Notes: generated by a model from the sequence alone, not told the origin. Counted from the first letter of the stretch, positions 34,516 to 43,117 are shown. The stretch is 64,000 nucleotides of DNA from Siccirubricoccus deserti (GCF_014283215.1 NZ_JACOMF010000030.1:1-64000), one strand, 5' to 3'. Numbers and translations: made by a program.

Positions 34516-35048
34516 TCGCCTGCCGCCGCGGCGGGTGGCGCCCGCATCCGGATGCGATGCGCCGCGGCCTTGCGGCACGGTCTGAGCCGCGCGGGCCAGG
34601 CTGAAGGCTGCGGCGCCCGGAACCGTCCGCAATCCCGCTCTGGCGAAGGCGCCCGCCGCCTGCGCCCGTCGAGGGACCGGCCATGGCATCGCCAACCCAG
34701 GTGAGGCGCCGCCAAGCTTCCGATGTGAACTCCTGCGAGAAATACTGCGTTAATGCTTTTCTCGCAGGTTGCATCAACTTGGACCGGCGAATCCTCACGG
34801 TTGCGTGTACAGATCGATCTCCAGTGTGACATTCCTGCAAGCACACCGTGGCTTCGTTCAATTTTGCGACAGACCCTAGGAGTATAGTCGGCTCCCTAGT
34901 CTGCAACCCCAGGCCGAACCAACGAATCACGCGCCGTTGCCGCTTGTTTCACCGCCCAGGATTGCCGCCTCCCGCACCGGCTTGTTACGCCGGATTTCAG
35001 CGGCGCGCTCACGACGCCGCGAAGGGTGGCATGAAGGATGGCGACACC
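34516..35048. other. Long gene-free stretch with a perfect inverted repeat
   Basis: About 530 bases without a convincing gene, of lower G+C (about 55%) from 34700 to 34900. The main feature is the inverted repeat at 34732-34768. The last 150 bases presumably carry the promoter and leader of the CHAP gene; no clear -35/-10 pair could be fixed by eye. Confidence 0.5.
34732..34768. promoter_or_regulatory. Perfect 10-bp inverted repeat, possible operator or RNA stem
   Basis: CCTGCGAGAA at 34732-34741 and TTCTCGCAGG at 34759-34768 are perfect inverses, separated by 17 bases. The spacing places the two half-sites about 2.6 helical turns apart, compatible with a dimeric regulator, or the RNA could form a stem-loop. 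No T-run follows, so a terminator is unlikely. It lies about 290 bases upstream of the CHAP gene. Confidence 0.55.
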
Positions 35049-35774
35049 ATGCGGGTGAAGGGAGCAGCCCTGGCATTCTGTGTCCTGATCGGCGCCACGG
35101 CGCCCGGCGCCAAAGCCGCCCCAGAGCAATCCGGTTCCACCAAAGCAGAACGCGCCGCGGCCCAGCGGCAGCACCGCGCCACGACGCCACGGACCGCCGC
35201 CCGTCCGGCGGCCCGGGCCATGCTGCATCGGGTCTCCCACCGCCCGCCGCACACCACGGCCACCTACGCCGGCATCTCCTGCGTGCCCTACGCCCGCGCC
35301 GTCTCTGGCATCCAGGTCACCGGCAATGGGGGGCAATGGTGGCACAATGCCGCCGGCCTCTATGCCCGTAGTCAGCGGCCGGAACCCGGCGCGGTGATGG
35401 CCTTCCGCTCCTCCGGCGGCATGTCGCGCGGTCATGTCGCGGTGGTGCGCCAGATCCTCGGCCCGCGCGAGCTGCTGATCGATCATGCGAATTGGGCCGG
35501 CCCCGGCATCCGCCGCGGCAGCATCATGCAGAATGTCATGGTGGTGGACGTCTCCGACCGCAATGACTGGACTGCGGTGAAGGTGCAGGTCGGTCACGAC
35601 CAGAGCAGCTTCGGCCGCACCTACCCGATCTACGGCTTCATCCACAATCGCCCCGACACCGAGACGGTCTTCGCCGGCCTGCCCTCCCGCCGCACCGACC
35701 GCTTCGAGCAGGTGGCGGAGATGCCGGATGCGGCGCCGCGGACAGCGCGCGCCGAGGCGGCCCGCCTCCGCTGA
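35049..35774 (+). CDS. Secreted CHAP-domain protein (peptidoglycan amidase-like)
   Basis: A 241-residue protein. A signal peptide (MRVKGAALAFCVLIGATAPGAKA region) supports the ATG at 35049; an ATG at 35031 would add six residues. A basic, low-complexity linker (about 30-75) leads to a CHAP domain: nucleophile Cys in GISCVPYARAVSGI, the catalytic His in SRGHVAVVRQIL, and an Asn/Trp block in DHANW. CHAP enzymes cleave peptide cross-links of peptidoglycan. An Arg-rich tail ends the protein. No immunity gene or secretion tag links it to the type VI locus. DUF1028 follows on the same strand. Confidence 0.87.
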   Translation: MRVKGAALAFCVLIGATAPGAKAAPEQSGSTKAERAAAQRQHRATTPRTAARPAARAMLHRVSHRPPHTTATYAGISCVPYARAVSGIQVTGNGGQWWHNAAGLYARSQRPEPGAVMAFRSSGGMSRGHVAVVRQILGPRELLIDHANWAGPGIRRGSIMQNVMVVDVSDRNDWTAVKVQVGHDQSSFGRTYPIYGFIHNRPDTETVFAGLPSRRTDRFEQVAEMPDAAPRTARAEAARLR

Positions 35775-35850
35775 TCCGGCGCCGCAGCGCATCGCGCTAC
35801 GGCACAGCGTCAGGGCTTGCGTCAGGCTGCCGGCATGGCAGCCTTGCACC

Positions 35851-36564
35851 ATGACCTGGTCCATCCTGGCGCGCGATGCCACCACCGGCGAGCTTGGCGT
35901 CGCCGTCGCCACCTGCTTCTTCGCGGTCGGCGCGATCTGCCCAAGGGTCGAGGGCGAGGTCGGCGCCGTCGCCACCCAGGCGCTCGTCAACCCGCTGCTC
36001 GCCCCCCGCGGTCTCGACCTTCTGCGGGCCGGGGAGGCACCACAGGCGGCGCTGGAGGCGGTGCTCGCCACCGATGCCGGGCGCGACCACCGGCAGCTTC
36101 ACCTGCTCTCGGCCGATGGCCGCATCGCCCAGCACACCGGCGCCGCCTGCGTCGAGTGGTGCGGCGCGGTGCAGGGCCCGGATGTCTCGGTCGCCGGCAA
36201 CATGCTGGCCGGGCCGGAGGTGGTCGTGGCGACGCGGGATGCCTTCCTCGCCAGCGCCGGCCAGCCCCTCGCCCTCCGGCTCATCAGCGCGCTCGAGGCG
36301 GGCGAGGCGGCGGGTGGCGACAGGCGCGGCAAGCAGGCCGCAGCCTTGCAGGTGGCCAGCCGCGACCCATACCCCGACCTCGACATCCGCACCGACGACC
36401 ACCCGGACCCGCTGGCCGAGCTGCGCCGGCTGCACGCGGTGGCACAACGGCATTTCGTGCATTTCCGCCGCTTCCTGCCCGGCCGCGACCACCCGGGCGT
36501 GTTCGACCGGGTGGTGCTGGAGCGGCTGGTCGAAGCCGCCATGACGGAGGCGAAGGCGCCTTGA
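35851..36564 (+). CDS. DUF1028-family Ntn-like hydrolase
   Basis: A 237-residue protein whose start at 35851 gives the canonical opening MTWSILARDATTGELGVAVAT. DUF1028 proteins have an Ntn-hydrolase-like fold and are predicted amide hydrolases; no reaction is firmly established. Further family features are VGAICPRVEGEVGAVATQ, LHLLSADGRIAQHTGAAC and VAGNMLAGPEVV. The C-terminal part has LDIRTDDHPDPLAELRRLH, common in the family. It follows the CHAP gene by 76 bases; a hydroxyacyl-CoA dehydrogenase gene converges from the other side. Confidence 0.92.
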   Translation: MTWSILARDATTGELGVAVATCFFAVGAICPRVEGEVGAVATQALVNPLLAPRGLDLLRAGEAPQAALEAVLATDAGRDHRQLHLLSADGRIAQHTGAACVEWCGAVQGPDVSVAGNMLAGPEVVVATRDAFLASAGQPLALRLISALEAGEAAGGDRRGKQAAALQVASRDPYPDLDIRTDDHPDPLAELRRLHAVAQRHFVHFRRFLPGRDHPGVFDRVVLERLVEAAMTEAKAP

Positions 36565-36634
36565 GCGTCCCGACCGGCAAGCCGATCGCCAACGCCACGC
36601 CCAGCCGGTGCCGCAGCGCCGGTCCATCTCCGCC

Positions 36635-37564
36635 CTACCCCGGCTGGCCCTTCTTATGCGCCACCAACGCCATCAACCGGCGGTCGCGCCAGCCGCTGCG
36701 GTCCTCGATGCCGGCCAGCGGCAGCGCCGCGCGGCGCTCGGCGGTCACCGCCTCCACCGTCGGGGCGTCGTAGTCGTAGGGCGTCTGCTCCTCGGTGATG
36801 CCGCCCATCAGCGGGCCGAAGCGGCCGACGTAATCCGCGACGCCGCCGGGGGCGTTGAGGTCGATGGTCTCGAACGGCCCCATGAAGGACCAGCGCAGGC
36901 CGAGCCCGTCCTTCACGCAGCGGTCGACATCCTCGGCCGACATCACCCCGTCCCGCACCATGCGGAAGGCTTCCGCCACCAGCGCCGCCTGCAACCGGTT
37001 GAGCACGAAGCCCCTGGTTTCCTTGAAGGCGGTCACCGGCACCTGGCCGACCCGCTCCATCAGCGCGCGGGTGCGCGCCACCACCGCGGGATCGGTCCAG
37101 GGTGCGCCGACCAGCTCCACCAGCGGCACCAGATAGGGCGGATTCACAGGATGGGCGACGAGGCAGCGGCCGCGGCCGGGCAGGTTGCCGGTGAACTCGC
37201 TGGCCGGGATGCCGCTGGTGCTGCTGGCCAGCACCACCTCCGGCGGGCAAAGCCGGTCCAGCTCGGCGAACAGCTCCTGCTTCGGGGCCAGGCGCTCCGG
37301 CCCGTTCTCCTGCACATGGATGGCGCCGGCGACGCATTCCGCCAGGGTGGCGGCCGGGGTGATGCGGGCAAGGATCGCCGCCGGCGCCTCGCTCACCAGC
37401 CCTGCGGCGTGCAAATCGGCCAGCCGGTCGCGGATGATGCCCAAGGCGCCCTCCGCCACCCCCGGCACCTTGTCCCACAGGGCGACGGCAAGCCCGGCCC
37501 GGGCAAAGACCATCGACCAGGCCCGGCCGATCAGCCCCGCCCCTACTACCGCGATGCGCTCCAT
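36635..37564 (-). CDS. 3-hydroxyacyl-CoA dehydrogenase-like (lambda-crystallin type)
   Basis: A 309-residue NAD-dependent dehydrogenase. Rossmann motif GAGLIG at 8-13, VQENGPERLAPKQELFAELD in the middle, catalytic His in LVAHPVNPPYLVPLVELVG, and the C-terminal ETRGFVLNRLQAAL helix are all characteristic of the short lambda-crystallin/gulonate dehydrogenase branch of the 3-hydroxyacyl-CoA dehydrogenases. Those enzymes oxidise 3-hydroxy acids or L-gulonate, not always CoA esters. Monocistronic on the minus strand; a divergent promoter region with the downstream telA operon lies at 37565-37646. Confidence 0.93.
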   Translation of the reverse strand: MERIAVVGAGLIGRAWSMVFARAGLAVALWDKVPGVAEGALGIIRDRLADLHAAGLVSEAPAAILARITPAATLAECVAGAIHVQENGPERLAPKQELFAELDRLCPPEVVLASSTSGIPASEFTGNLPGRGRCLVAHPVNPPYLVPLVELVGAPWTDPAVVARTRALMERVGQVPVTAFKETRGFVLNRLQAALVAEAFRMVRDGVMSAEDVDRCVKDGLGLRWSFMGPFETIDLNAPGGVADYVGRFGPLMGGITEEQTPYDYDAPTVEAVTAERRAALPLAGIEDRSGWRDRRLMALVAHKKGQPG

Positions 37565-37646
37565 TCCCGCTCCCTCCCCCGATTGTCACGTTCCGTTGCA
37601 TGCCCCCCGCTTGATCGGGGCCGTCCGGGCGGCGATCTAACGGTGC

Positions 37647-37799
37647 GTGACCGAGCAACGCAACGTGACCCCTGCCGCCGAGCCGCCGCCACTCCATACC
37701 CCGCTGGTCTGGGCCTGGGGCGGCGCGCTGTTGACCGCGACACTGTGGCTCACCGGCATGATCGCGGTCGTGCAAAGCTTCATTAGCTGGTTCAACTGA
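37647..37799 (+). CDS. Small membrane protein upstream of XpaC-TelA
   Basis: A 50-residue frame from GTG 37647 to TGA 37799. It is hydrophilic at first (about residues 1-16), then has one strong hydrophobic segment, LVWAWGGALLTATLWLTGMI and a following AVVQSFI, and ends SWFN. Its stop shares a base with the ATG of the XpaC-like gene (TGATG), a typical coupling signal. A divergent start follows the hydroxyacyl-CoA dehydrogenase gene by 82 bases. The hydrophobicity and coupling make coding likely, although no ribosome site is strong and no family was recognised. Probably an inner-membrane partner of the XpaC/TelA pair. Confidence 0.72.
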   Translation: MTEQRNVTPAAEPPPLHTPLVWAWGGALLTATLWLTGMIAVVQSFISWFN

Positions 37800-38548
37800 T
37801 GCCGCAGCGCATCCTCGGTGCCTGGATCGGCCTGCGGGGCCGCTGGCGCGGCTACGGCCTGCCGATCTTCGCCTCGCCCTTGCTGCTCTCCGCGCTGATC
37901 GGGGCGATCGGTGGGGAGGACCGCATCGTTCTCGGCAGTTGCCTCGGCTTCGGGCTGACACTGCTGGCCGCCCGGGTGCTGCGCCGCGGGCGCCGCGGCG
38001 ACATCGACCGGGCCGCCTGGCTGGTGGCGGCGGCAACCTGGCTGGCGGCGCATTTCGCCGCGAAGCTCGGCATCTGGTTCCCCTTCGTCCTCGCCCTCGG
38101 TGCCTTGTTCGGCACCCGTATGATGTACCGGGCGCTGCCCGAGGCCGCCCTGCCCCCGCCGCCCGCACCTCCGCCGCCGCCGCCCGGCCCGATCGAGGAG
38201 AGCCGCGCCCGTCTTGCCCGCATCGAGGCGACGGCGCAGCGGCTGGCCGACCCACGCCTGCAGGGCGTCGCCGCATCCATGGAGGCGGTGCTGGACGATC
38301 TCGACGCCCATCCCGACCGGCTGCCCCGCGCCCGCCGCTTTCTCGCCGTGCATCTGGACGGTTTGGAGCGCATCGCCGGGCGGCTGGAAGCCGGCGCCAC
38401 CCCGCCCGCTACGCTGACCCCGCTGCTCGAGGAGCTGTCCCGCACCGCGGGGGAACTCCGCGAACGGCTGCGGCGTGAGGAGAGCGAGGCGCTGGAGATC
38501 CAGGTGAAGGTCCTGTCGGACCGGCTGCGCGAGGAAGGCTTCCAATGA
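37799..38548 (+). CDS. XpaC-like membrane protein
   Basis: A 249-residue protein, apparently of the XpaC (5-bromo-4-chloroindolyl phosphate hydrolysis) family, which typically sits next to telA. Four or so hydrophobic segments in the first 115 residues are followed by a Pro-rich linker (about 118-130) and a coiled-coil-prone helical C-terminus: EESRARLARIEATAQRL and EELSRTAGELRERLRREES. It overlaps the telA start (ATGA at 38545-38548). The family name reflects a phenotype, not a proven enzyme. The assignment depends mainly on synteny and architecture. Confidence 0.78.
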   Translation: MPQRILGAWIGLRGRWRGYGLPIFASPLLLSALIGAIGGEDRIVLGSCLGFGLTLLAARVLRRGRRGDIDRAAWLVAAATWLAAHFAAKLGIWFPFVLALGALFGTRMMYRALPEAALPPPPAPPPPPPGPIEESRARLARIEATAQRLADPRLQGVAASMEAVLDDLDAHPDRLPRARRFLAVHLDGLERIAGRLEAGATPPATLTPLLEELSRTAGELRERLRREESEALEIQVKVLSDRLREEGFQ

Positions 38549-39687
38549 GCACGACGACCAACGTGACCCCGGCCACCGAGAACGCCGCCGCGGTGCGCGA
38601 CGCCACCGCCGCCAGCCTGGAAGCCGCGGTGGAGCAGCTGCCGGAAACCCGCCGCGCCGAGGTCGAGGCGCTGGCGGCGCGGCTCGACATCAGTGACCCC
38701 GGCAACATCCTCCGCTTCGGCCAGGATGCGCAGAACCGCGCCACCGCCGCCGCCGACGCGATGCTGGAAGGCGCCCGCAACCGGGAGGCGGGGGAGGCCG
38801 GCGTCACCCTCTCCTCGCTCATCGGCACCTTGCGCGGCTTCGACATGTCGGGGCTCGGCGAGAAGCCCAGTTTCTTCGCCCGCATCTTCAGCCGTTCCGG
38901 CGCCGAGGTGGCGAAGGTCGTCCAGCGCTACGAAACCATCAAGGGCCAGGTGGAGGCGGTCGGCGACCGGCTCGACACCCACCGCACCCGGCTGCTGGAG
39001 GATGTCGAGAAGCTGGAACGCCTCTACGGCGCCACGCTGGAGTGGTTCCACGCCCTCGGCGACCACATCGCCGCCGGCGACGTGGTGCTGCAACGTGTGG
39101 AACAGCAGGCGATCCCGGCGCTGGCGCGCGAGGTGGAAGGCGGCGACAGCGTCGCGGCGCAGCGGCTGCGCGACCTGCGCAGCGCCCGCGACGAGCTGGA
39201 ACGGCGGGTGCACGATCTGCGCCTGACCCGGCAGGTGGCGATGCAGGCGCTGCCCTCCATCCGGCTGATCCAGGAGAACGACAAGGCGCTGGCGGCGAAG
39301 ATCCAGAGCGTCATCGCCAACACCGTGCCGCTCTGGCGCCAGCAGCTGGCCCAGGCGCTGGCGATCTCCCGCATGCGGGATGCCGGGCGGACGCTGAAGG
39401 AAGCGACCGACCTGACCAACGAGCTGCTGACCGCCAATGCCGAGCGGCTGCGCCAGGGCAATCTGGAAGCGCGCACCCAGCTGGAACGCGGCGTCTTCGA
39501 CATCGAGGCGGTGAAGAAGGCCAATGCATCGCTGGTGGCGACCATCGAGGACAGCCTGCGCATCGCCACCGACGCCCAGGCCCAGCGCGCCAGCGCGACC
39601 AAGGAACTGGAGAAGGCCGAGGCGGAAATCCGCCGGGCGTTGACGGCGGCGCGGGCGACGCGGCCGGTGGAACGGCGGCCTATGTAG
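38545..39687 (+). CDS. telA: TelA-family toxic anion resistance protein
   Basis: A 380-residue mostly helical cytosolic protein of the TelA/KlaA family (PF05816), linked to tellurite and antibiotic tolerance and membrane stress. Family features: FARIFSRSG, RYETIKGQVEAVGDRLDTHRT-type segments, LERLYGATLEWFHALGDHIAAG, LTRQVAMQALPSIRLIQ, and KIQSVIANTVPLWRQQLAQAL. The C-terminal third (TNELLTANAERLRQGN, EIRRAL) is coiled coil. Its ATG overlaps the XpaC stop. The last bases of its stop codon begin a GC-rich hairpin. Confidence 0.94.
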   Translation: MSTTTNVTPATENAAAVRDATAASLEAAVEQLPETRRAEVEALAARLDISDPGNILRFGQDAQNRATAAADAMLEGARNREAGEAGVTLSSLIGTLRGFDMSGLGEKPSFFARIFSRSGAEVAKVVQRYETIKGQVEAVGDRLDTHRTRLLEDVEKLERLYGATLEWFHALGDHIAAGDVVLQRVEQQAIPALAREVEGGDSVAAQRLRDLRSARDELERRVHDLRLTRQVAMQALPSIRLIQENDKALAAKIQSVIANTVPLWRQQLAQALAISRMRDAGRTLKEATDLTNELLTANAERLRQGNLEARTQLERGVFDIEAVKKANASLVATIEDSLRIATDAQAQRASATKELEKAEAEIRRALTAARATRPVERRPM

Positions 39688-39832
39688 CAGGGGCTTTGCC
39701 CCTGCACCCCAACAGGGAGACAAGCGTCTCCTCGGGCCCGGCTTGAGGCAGGGTTCCAGCGGTTCAACCCGCCGACCCACGGCGGGGTCCGGGGACGAGC
39801 TTCGTCCCCGGTGGGGGTTCGGGGGCAAAGCC
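39687..39832. repeat. Cluster of GC-rich intergenic hairpins
   Basis: Three stems lie close together: GCAGGGGC-TTT-GCCCCTGC at 39687-39705 (also a possible telA terminator), CCGGGGACGA-GCT-TCGTCCCCGG at 39789-39811, and GGGGCAAAGCCCC just after. A GGAGAC-AAGC-GTCTCC stem lies between. The modules match the set at 33007-33053 and appear to be a dispersed repeat. Confidence 0.7.
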
Positions 39833-39851
39833 CCTGGTCTCGTCTTCCCGC

Positions 39852-41450
39852 CTACTGCAACGCCACCCCGACCCCTTCGCCGAACCGCCGCGCGGCTTCC
39901 AGGATATCGCCGTATTTCCTGTGTCCGGCGCAATGCTGGGTACAGGCCAGGAGCAGCCGGTCGCGTTGTGGGCTGCGGTTCTTGGCGAAATCCTCCAGCA
40001 TGTTCTGCGGGATTTCCTGGTTGTGCGGGTCGTTACCGATCTTGCAGGAGGCGACGGCCAGCGCCTGCACCAGCGGTGCCCGATCGGCGATGTTGTCCAG
40101 ATAGGCCTGCACCCAGCCTTGCGCCTCGTCGGTCTGCTGCAGGCAGATCGCCTGGTCGATGCGCGCCAACAGCTCCGGTTTGCTCAGCCGGTCGGCGCCG
40201 GCGGGTGCCGGCACCGGGCGCGGGATCATCTCCCCGGTGTGCTTTTGATGGTGCGCGGTCATCGAGATGAACTCCGCCGCGACATACAGCAGCCGCAGCC
40301 GCCGCGGGTGATCGAAATTGTCGAAGAACCAGCCGAGCGCGTTGCAGTACTCGTAGCAGTGCATCGGCATGGAGAAATTATTCGGATCGTGCGTGTCGAT
40401 GGTGAGCTGCGCCGCGGCGATCTGCATCGCATCGATGATCCGGCGGGGATCCTTGCCGGCTCGCAGCAGCAGGGTGACCGCCCTGGTGTTCTCCGGCTCC
40501 GCGCCATGCAGCAGCGTGCGGATCAGCGCCTCCTCCTCCTCGCGGCTTAGCGGCGCGGCGTTGCGCAGCATCGCGCTCTCGGCCTCGGAGACGCCGCCAT
40601 AGGGGATGGCGCGCAGGGTCTGGCCTTCGATGTCGGTCTTGATGGTGTTGCACGCCATCTCATAGACCGAGTACCAGCGCGGCCCGACCGCGATGTCGAG
40701 CGCCCCGGCGTAGATCACCTGATGCGCATTGTCCCAGCCCAGCGCATCGCCAAGCTCGACCGTCGCGCGGGCGCGATAGCCCTTGTGCCCGGTGGTGTAG
40801 GAGCGGTTGAGGTACATCCGGTCCTGCACATCGATCATGCCGGCGAAGACCAGCTCGGCCAGCACCTCGCGCCGGTTCGCCTTGTCTTCCATCAGCCCGA
40901 GGAAGCTCCGGTAGGCTTCCATCACCTGCCCGCGATGTACCTGGGTCATCCAGTGGCCCAGCCGCTCCTTCAGCGGCCCTGCCTCGCGCAGCGGCTCGCT
41001 GTCCGGCCAGTAGATCGCCGGCGCCGGCGGGTTCTCGATCTTGCCCTCATACGCGCGGGTATAGTGGCCCGGCGCCTTGCCGATCTTCTGGTTCCAGACA
41101 TCAAGCCCGGTCGGGATGTACCAGATGGTCTGCGCCATCGGCAGCATCGCCAAGGTCTCCGGCACCATCCGCGTCAGGTTGATGGTGGCCCGGGCGCTGA
41201 GCAGGCAATGGTCGTTGTTGACGAAGTTCACATAGCCATCGTCGATGCGCTCGTGATACGGCACATGGGTATAGGGCGCGTGGATGCGCACTGCCTCGGC
41301 GAGGATCTCGTTCAGCGGACGGCCCGCCTTCACCACCTCGTAGAAGGCCTGGCTGGCGCCGACCTGGTCGCGCGCGAGCATGCGCTCCTCCATCCGGTCG
41401 TACAGCGGCGCTGCGGCGTTGTTGGTGCGAGCCTGGCTGTGCGTGGGCAT
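39852..41450 (-). CDS. Large uncharacterised soluble protein
   Basis: A 532-residue protein of no recognised family. It has no signal peptide or membrane segment and looks mainly alpha-helical. Notable are three dense aromatic/His clusters: HAPYTHVPYHERIDDG followed by NFVNNDHC (about 57-83), HCYEYCNALGWFFDNFDH followed by TAHHQKH (about 368-405), and CTQHCAGHRKYGD near the C-terminus. Such His, Cys and Tyr patterns suggest a metal or haem site, but that is inference. Composition is normal. It starts near TctC remnants on the other strand and has no obvious partners. The N-terminus MPTHSQARTNN has GGGAGGAAGC upstream, fitting the start. Confidence 0.9.
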   Translation of the reverse strand: MPTHSQARTNNAAAPLYDRMEERMLARDQVGASQAFYEVVKAGRPLNEILAEAVRIHAPYTHVPYHERIDDGYVNFVNNDHCLLSARATINLTRMVPETLAMLPMAQTIWYIPTGLDVWNQKIGKAPGHYTRAYEGKIENPPAPAIYWPDSEPLREAGPLKERLGHWMTQVHRGQVMEAYRSFLGLMEDKANRREVLAELVFAGMIDVQDRMYLNRSYTTGHKGYRARATVELGDALGWDNAHQVIYAGALDIAVGPRWYSVYEMACNTIKTDIEGQTLRAIPYGGVSEAESAMLRNAAPLSREEEEALIRTLLHGAEPENTRAVTLLLRAGKDPRRIIDAMQIAAAQLTIDTHDPNNFSMPMHCYEYCNALGWFFDNFDHPRRLRLLYVAAEFISMTAHHQKHTGEMIPRPVPAPAGADRLSKPELLARIDQAICLQQTDEAQGWVQAYLDNIADRAPLVQALAVASCKIGNDPHNQEIPQNMLEDFAKNRSPQRDRLLLACTQHCAGHRKYGDILEAARRFGEGVGVALQ

Positions 41451-41711
41451 GGTGCCGAGCTTCCTCCCTTGCTTCGATCCTGGACGGGTTCGTGGCCGCT
41501 GTTCAGGGCAGACCGAAGACTAGGCGCATGTTCCCGCCCGCCGCAACGCCTGGGGTACAGCCGGTCCGATCCCATTGCCCGGCGCCGCGGTGCCGGCCCG
41601 TCCACCTCCGCAACAACCCACCAGGAGGACCCGCACCTGCCCGGCCCGCCGCAGCATCCTCAGCGCCACCATCGGCGCGCTCGGCCCTCCCCTGCCCAAC
41701 CGGGACTGCCG

Positions 41712-41975
41712 CGCTTCACGGCATCCGGCCTTCCTGGCGTGTCGGCGGAGGCCCTCGGGAGGATGCTCGGACCAGCCGCGGTGCCGGCACCGGTCATCGC
41801 ACGCTTCCATGCCGCGCTGGCCGATCCCGCCATGAATCAGCGGCTGGACACCGGCCAGGGCGCCGACATCTTCGCCTCCTCGCCCACCGCCATCGGCGAC
41901 TTCCCGGCGGCGCAGGCGGCGATACGGGGCAGGTCGAGCGCGAGCGGAACATCCGCGGGGATTCGCGCTGGATGG
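41712..41975 (+). pseudogene. Broken tctC fragment
   Basis: A C-terminal stretch of a TctC/Bug receptor: LGPAAVPAPVIARFHAALA and DPAMNQRLDTGQGADIF match the family's APAGTPAPVVARLNA and DPAVRERLAAQGAEP patterns. The frame runs to FPAAQAAIRG; then the likely continuation GQVERERNIRGDSRW is in another frame, so there is a frameshift near 41926. Nothing upstream matches the N-terminal part of the receptor. It lies beside a zinc alcohol dehydrogenase gene on the same strand. Confidence 0.62.
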
Positions 41976-42049
41976 CCACCGCACCCCGCTTGACCCGCGT
42001 CGCCCGCCGCTGTCCCATGCGGACCCGATTGATCCGTGAGGAGGAAGCC

Positions 42050-43117
42050 ATGCGCGCCTGGGCCGTCGTCGAGACCGGCAAGCCCCTGCAGGAACTCGAG
42101 ATGCCGACGCCGGAGCCGACCGGTGCGCAGGTCCTGCTCGAAGTCACCCATGCCGGTGTCTGCCATTCCGACCTGCATATCTGGGAGGGCGAGTACGACC
42201 TCGGCAGCCGCGGCAAGATGCGGCTGACCGACCGTGGCGTGGTGCTGCCGCTGGCGATGGGGCATGAGATCGTCGGCCGCGTCGTCAAGCTGGGCCCGGA
42301 TGCGGCGAACCAGGGCAGCAAGGTCGGCGACCTGCGCGTGGTCTACCCTTGGGTCGGTTGCGGCAAATGCGCCACCTGCCAGCGCGACGAGGAGAACATG
42401 TGCCTGACGCCGCGCTCGCTCGGCGTCTACCAGAATGGCGGCTATGCGACGCATGTGCTGGCGACGCATGTGAAGCACCTGATCGACATCGAGGGTGTCG
42501 ACCCGGCGCTGGCGGCAACCTACGCCTGCTCTGGCGTGACCGTCTATTCGGCGATCAACAAGCTGATGCCGCTCGACCCGAATGAGGCGATCGTGCTGGT
42601 CGGCGCCGGCGGGCTGGGGCTCAATGCCATCGCCATCCTGAAGGCGCTCGGCCACCGCAACATCGTCGTCGTCGACGTCGACGAGAAGAAGCTTGCCGCG
42701 GCGAAGGAGCAGGGCGCGACGCAGACGGTGCTGGCATCCAAGGAAGGCACCGCCCAGCGCATCGTCGAGGCAGCCGGCGGTCCGGCCGCCGGTGTCATCG
42801 ACCTGGTGAACGGCACGGAAACCGCGCGCTTCGCCTTCGACGCGCTGCGCAAGGGCGGGAAGCTGGTGCAGGTCGGACTATTCGGTGGCGAGATGAACAT
42901 CCCGCTGCCGCTGATGCCGATCCGCGCCCTGACCATCCAGGGCAGCTACGTCGGCAATGTGAAGGAGCTGCGGGCGCTGATCGACATCGCCAAGCAGGGC
43001 AAGATCCCCGGCATCCCGGTGGAGACCCAGCCGCAGAACCAGGCGGATGCGGTGCTGAACCGGCTGAAGAACGGCCAGATCACCGGGCGGGTGGTGCTGG
43101 TCGGCGCGGCGGCCTGA
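42050..43117 (+). CDS. Zinc-dependent alcohol dehydrogenase
   Basis: A 355-residue zinc alcohol dehydrogenase. GAGGAGGAAGCC precedes the ATG at 42050. Catalytic zinc site Cys38-His39 (GVCHSD) and His72-Glu73 (GHEIVG); structural zinc cysteines 104, 107, 110 and 118 (GCGKCATCQRDEENMC). The cofactor fold carries VLVGAGGLGLNAIAI, with Asp after the beta-strand (VVVDVDEK) favouring NAD. C-terminal QGSYVGNVKELRALI fits the family. The insert between the two zinc-site halves (about 45-70) is longer than in simple alcohol dehydrogenases. It is ended by a strong terminator. Confidence 0.94.
   Translation: MRAWAVVETGKPLQELEMPTPEPTGAQVLLEVTHAGVCHSDLHIWEGEYDLGSRGKMRLTDRGVVLPLAMGHEIVGRVVKLGPDAANQGSKVGDLRVVYPWVGCGKCATCQRDEENMCLTPRSLGVYQNGGYATHVLATHVKHLIDIEGVDPALAATYACSGVTVYSAINKLMPLDPNEAIVLVGAGGLGLNAIAILKALGHRNIVVVDVDEKKLAAAKEQGATQTVLASKEGTAQRIVEAAGGPAAGVIDLVNGTETARFAFDALRKGGKLVQVGLFGGEMNIPLPLMPIRALTIQGSYVGNVKELRALIDIAKQGKIPGIPVETQPQNQADAVLNRLKNGQITGRVVLVGAAA

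Noticed and set aside
34732-34768. Inverted repeat considered as a terminator for ridA
   Set aside because: It is over 200 bases past the ridA stop and has no T-run; kept as a possible operator or RNA stem.
35049-35774. CHAP protein as a type VI effector
   Set aside because: It has its own signal peptide, no immunity gene or VgrG/PAAR neighbour, and is 8 kb from the locus.
37852-39933. A 693-codon minus-strand frame
   Set aside because: Opposite the XpaC-TelA genes, which have family motifs and start overlaps.
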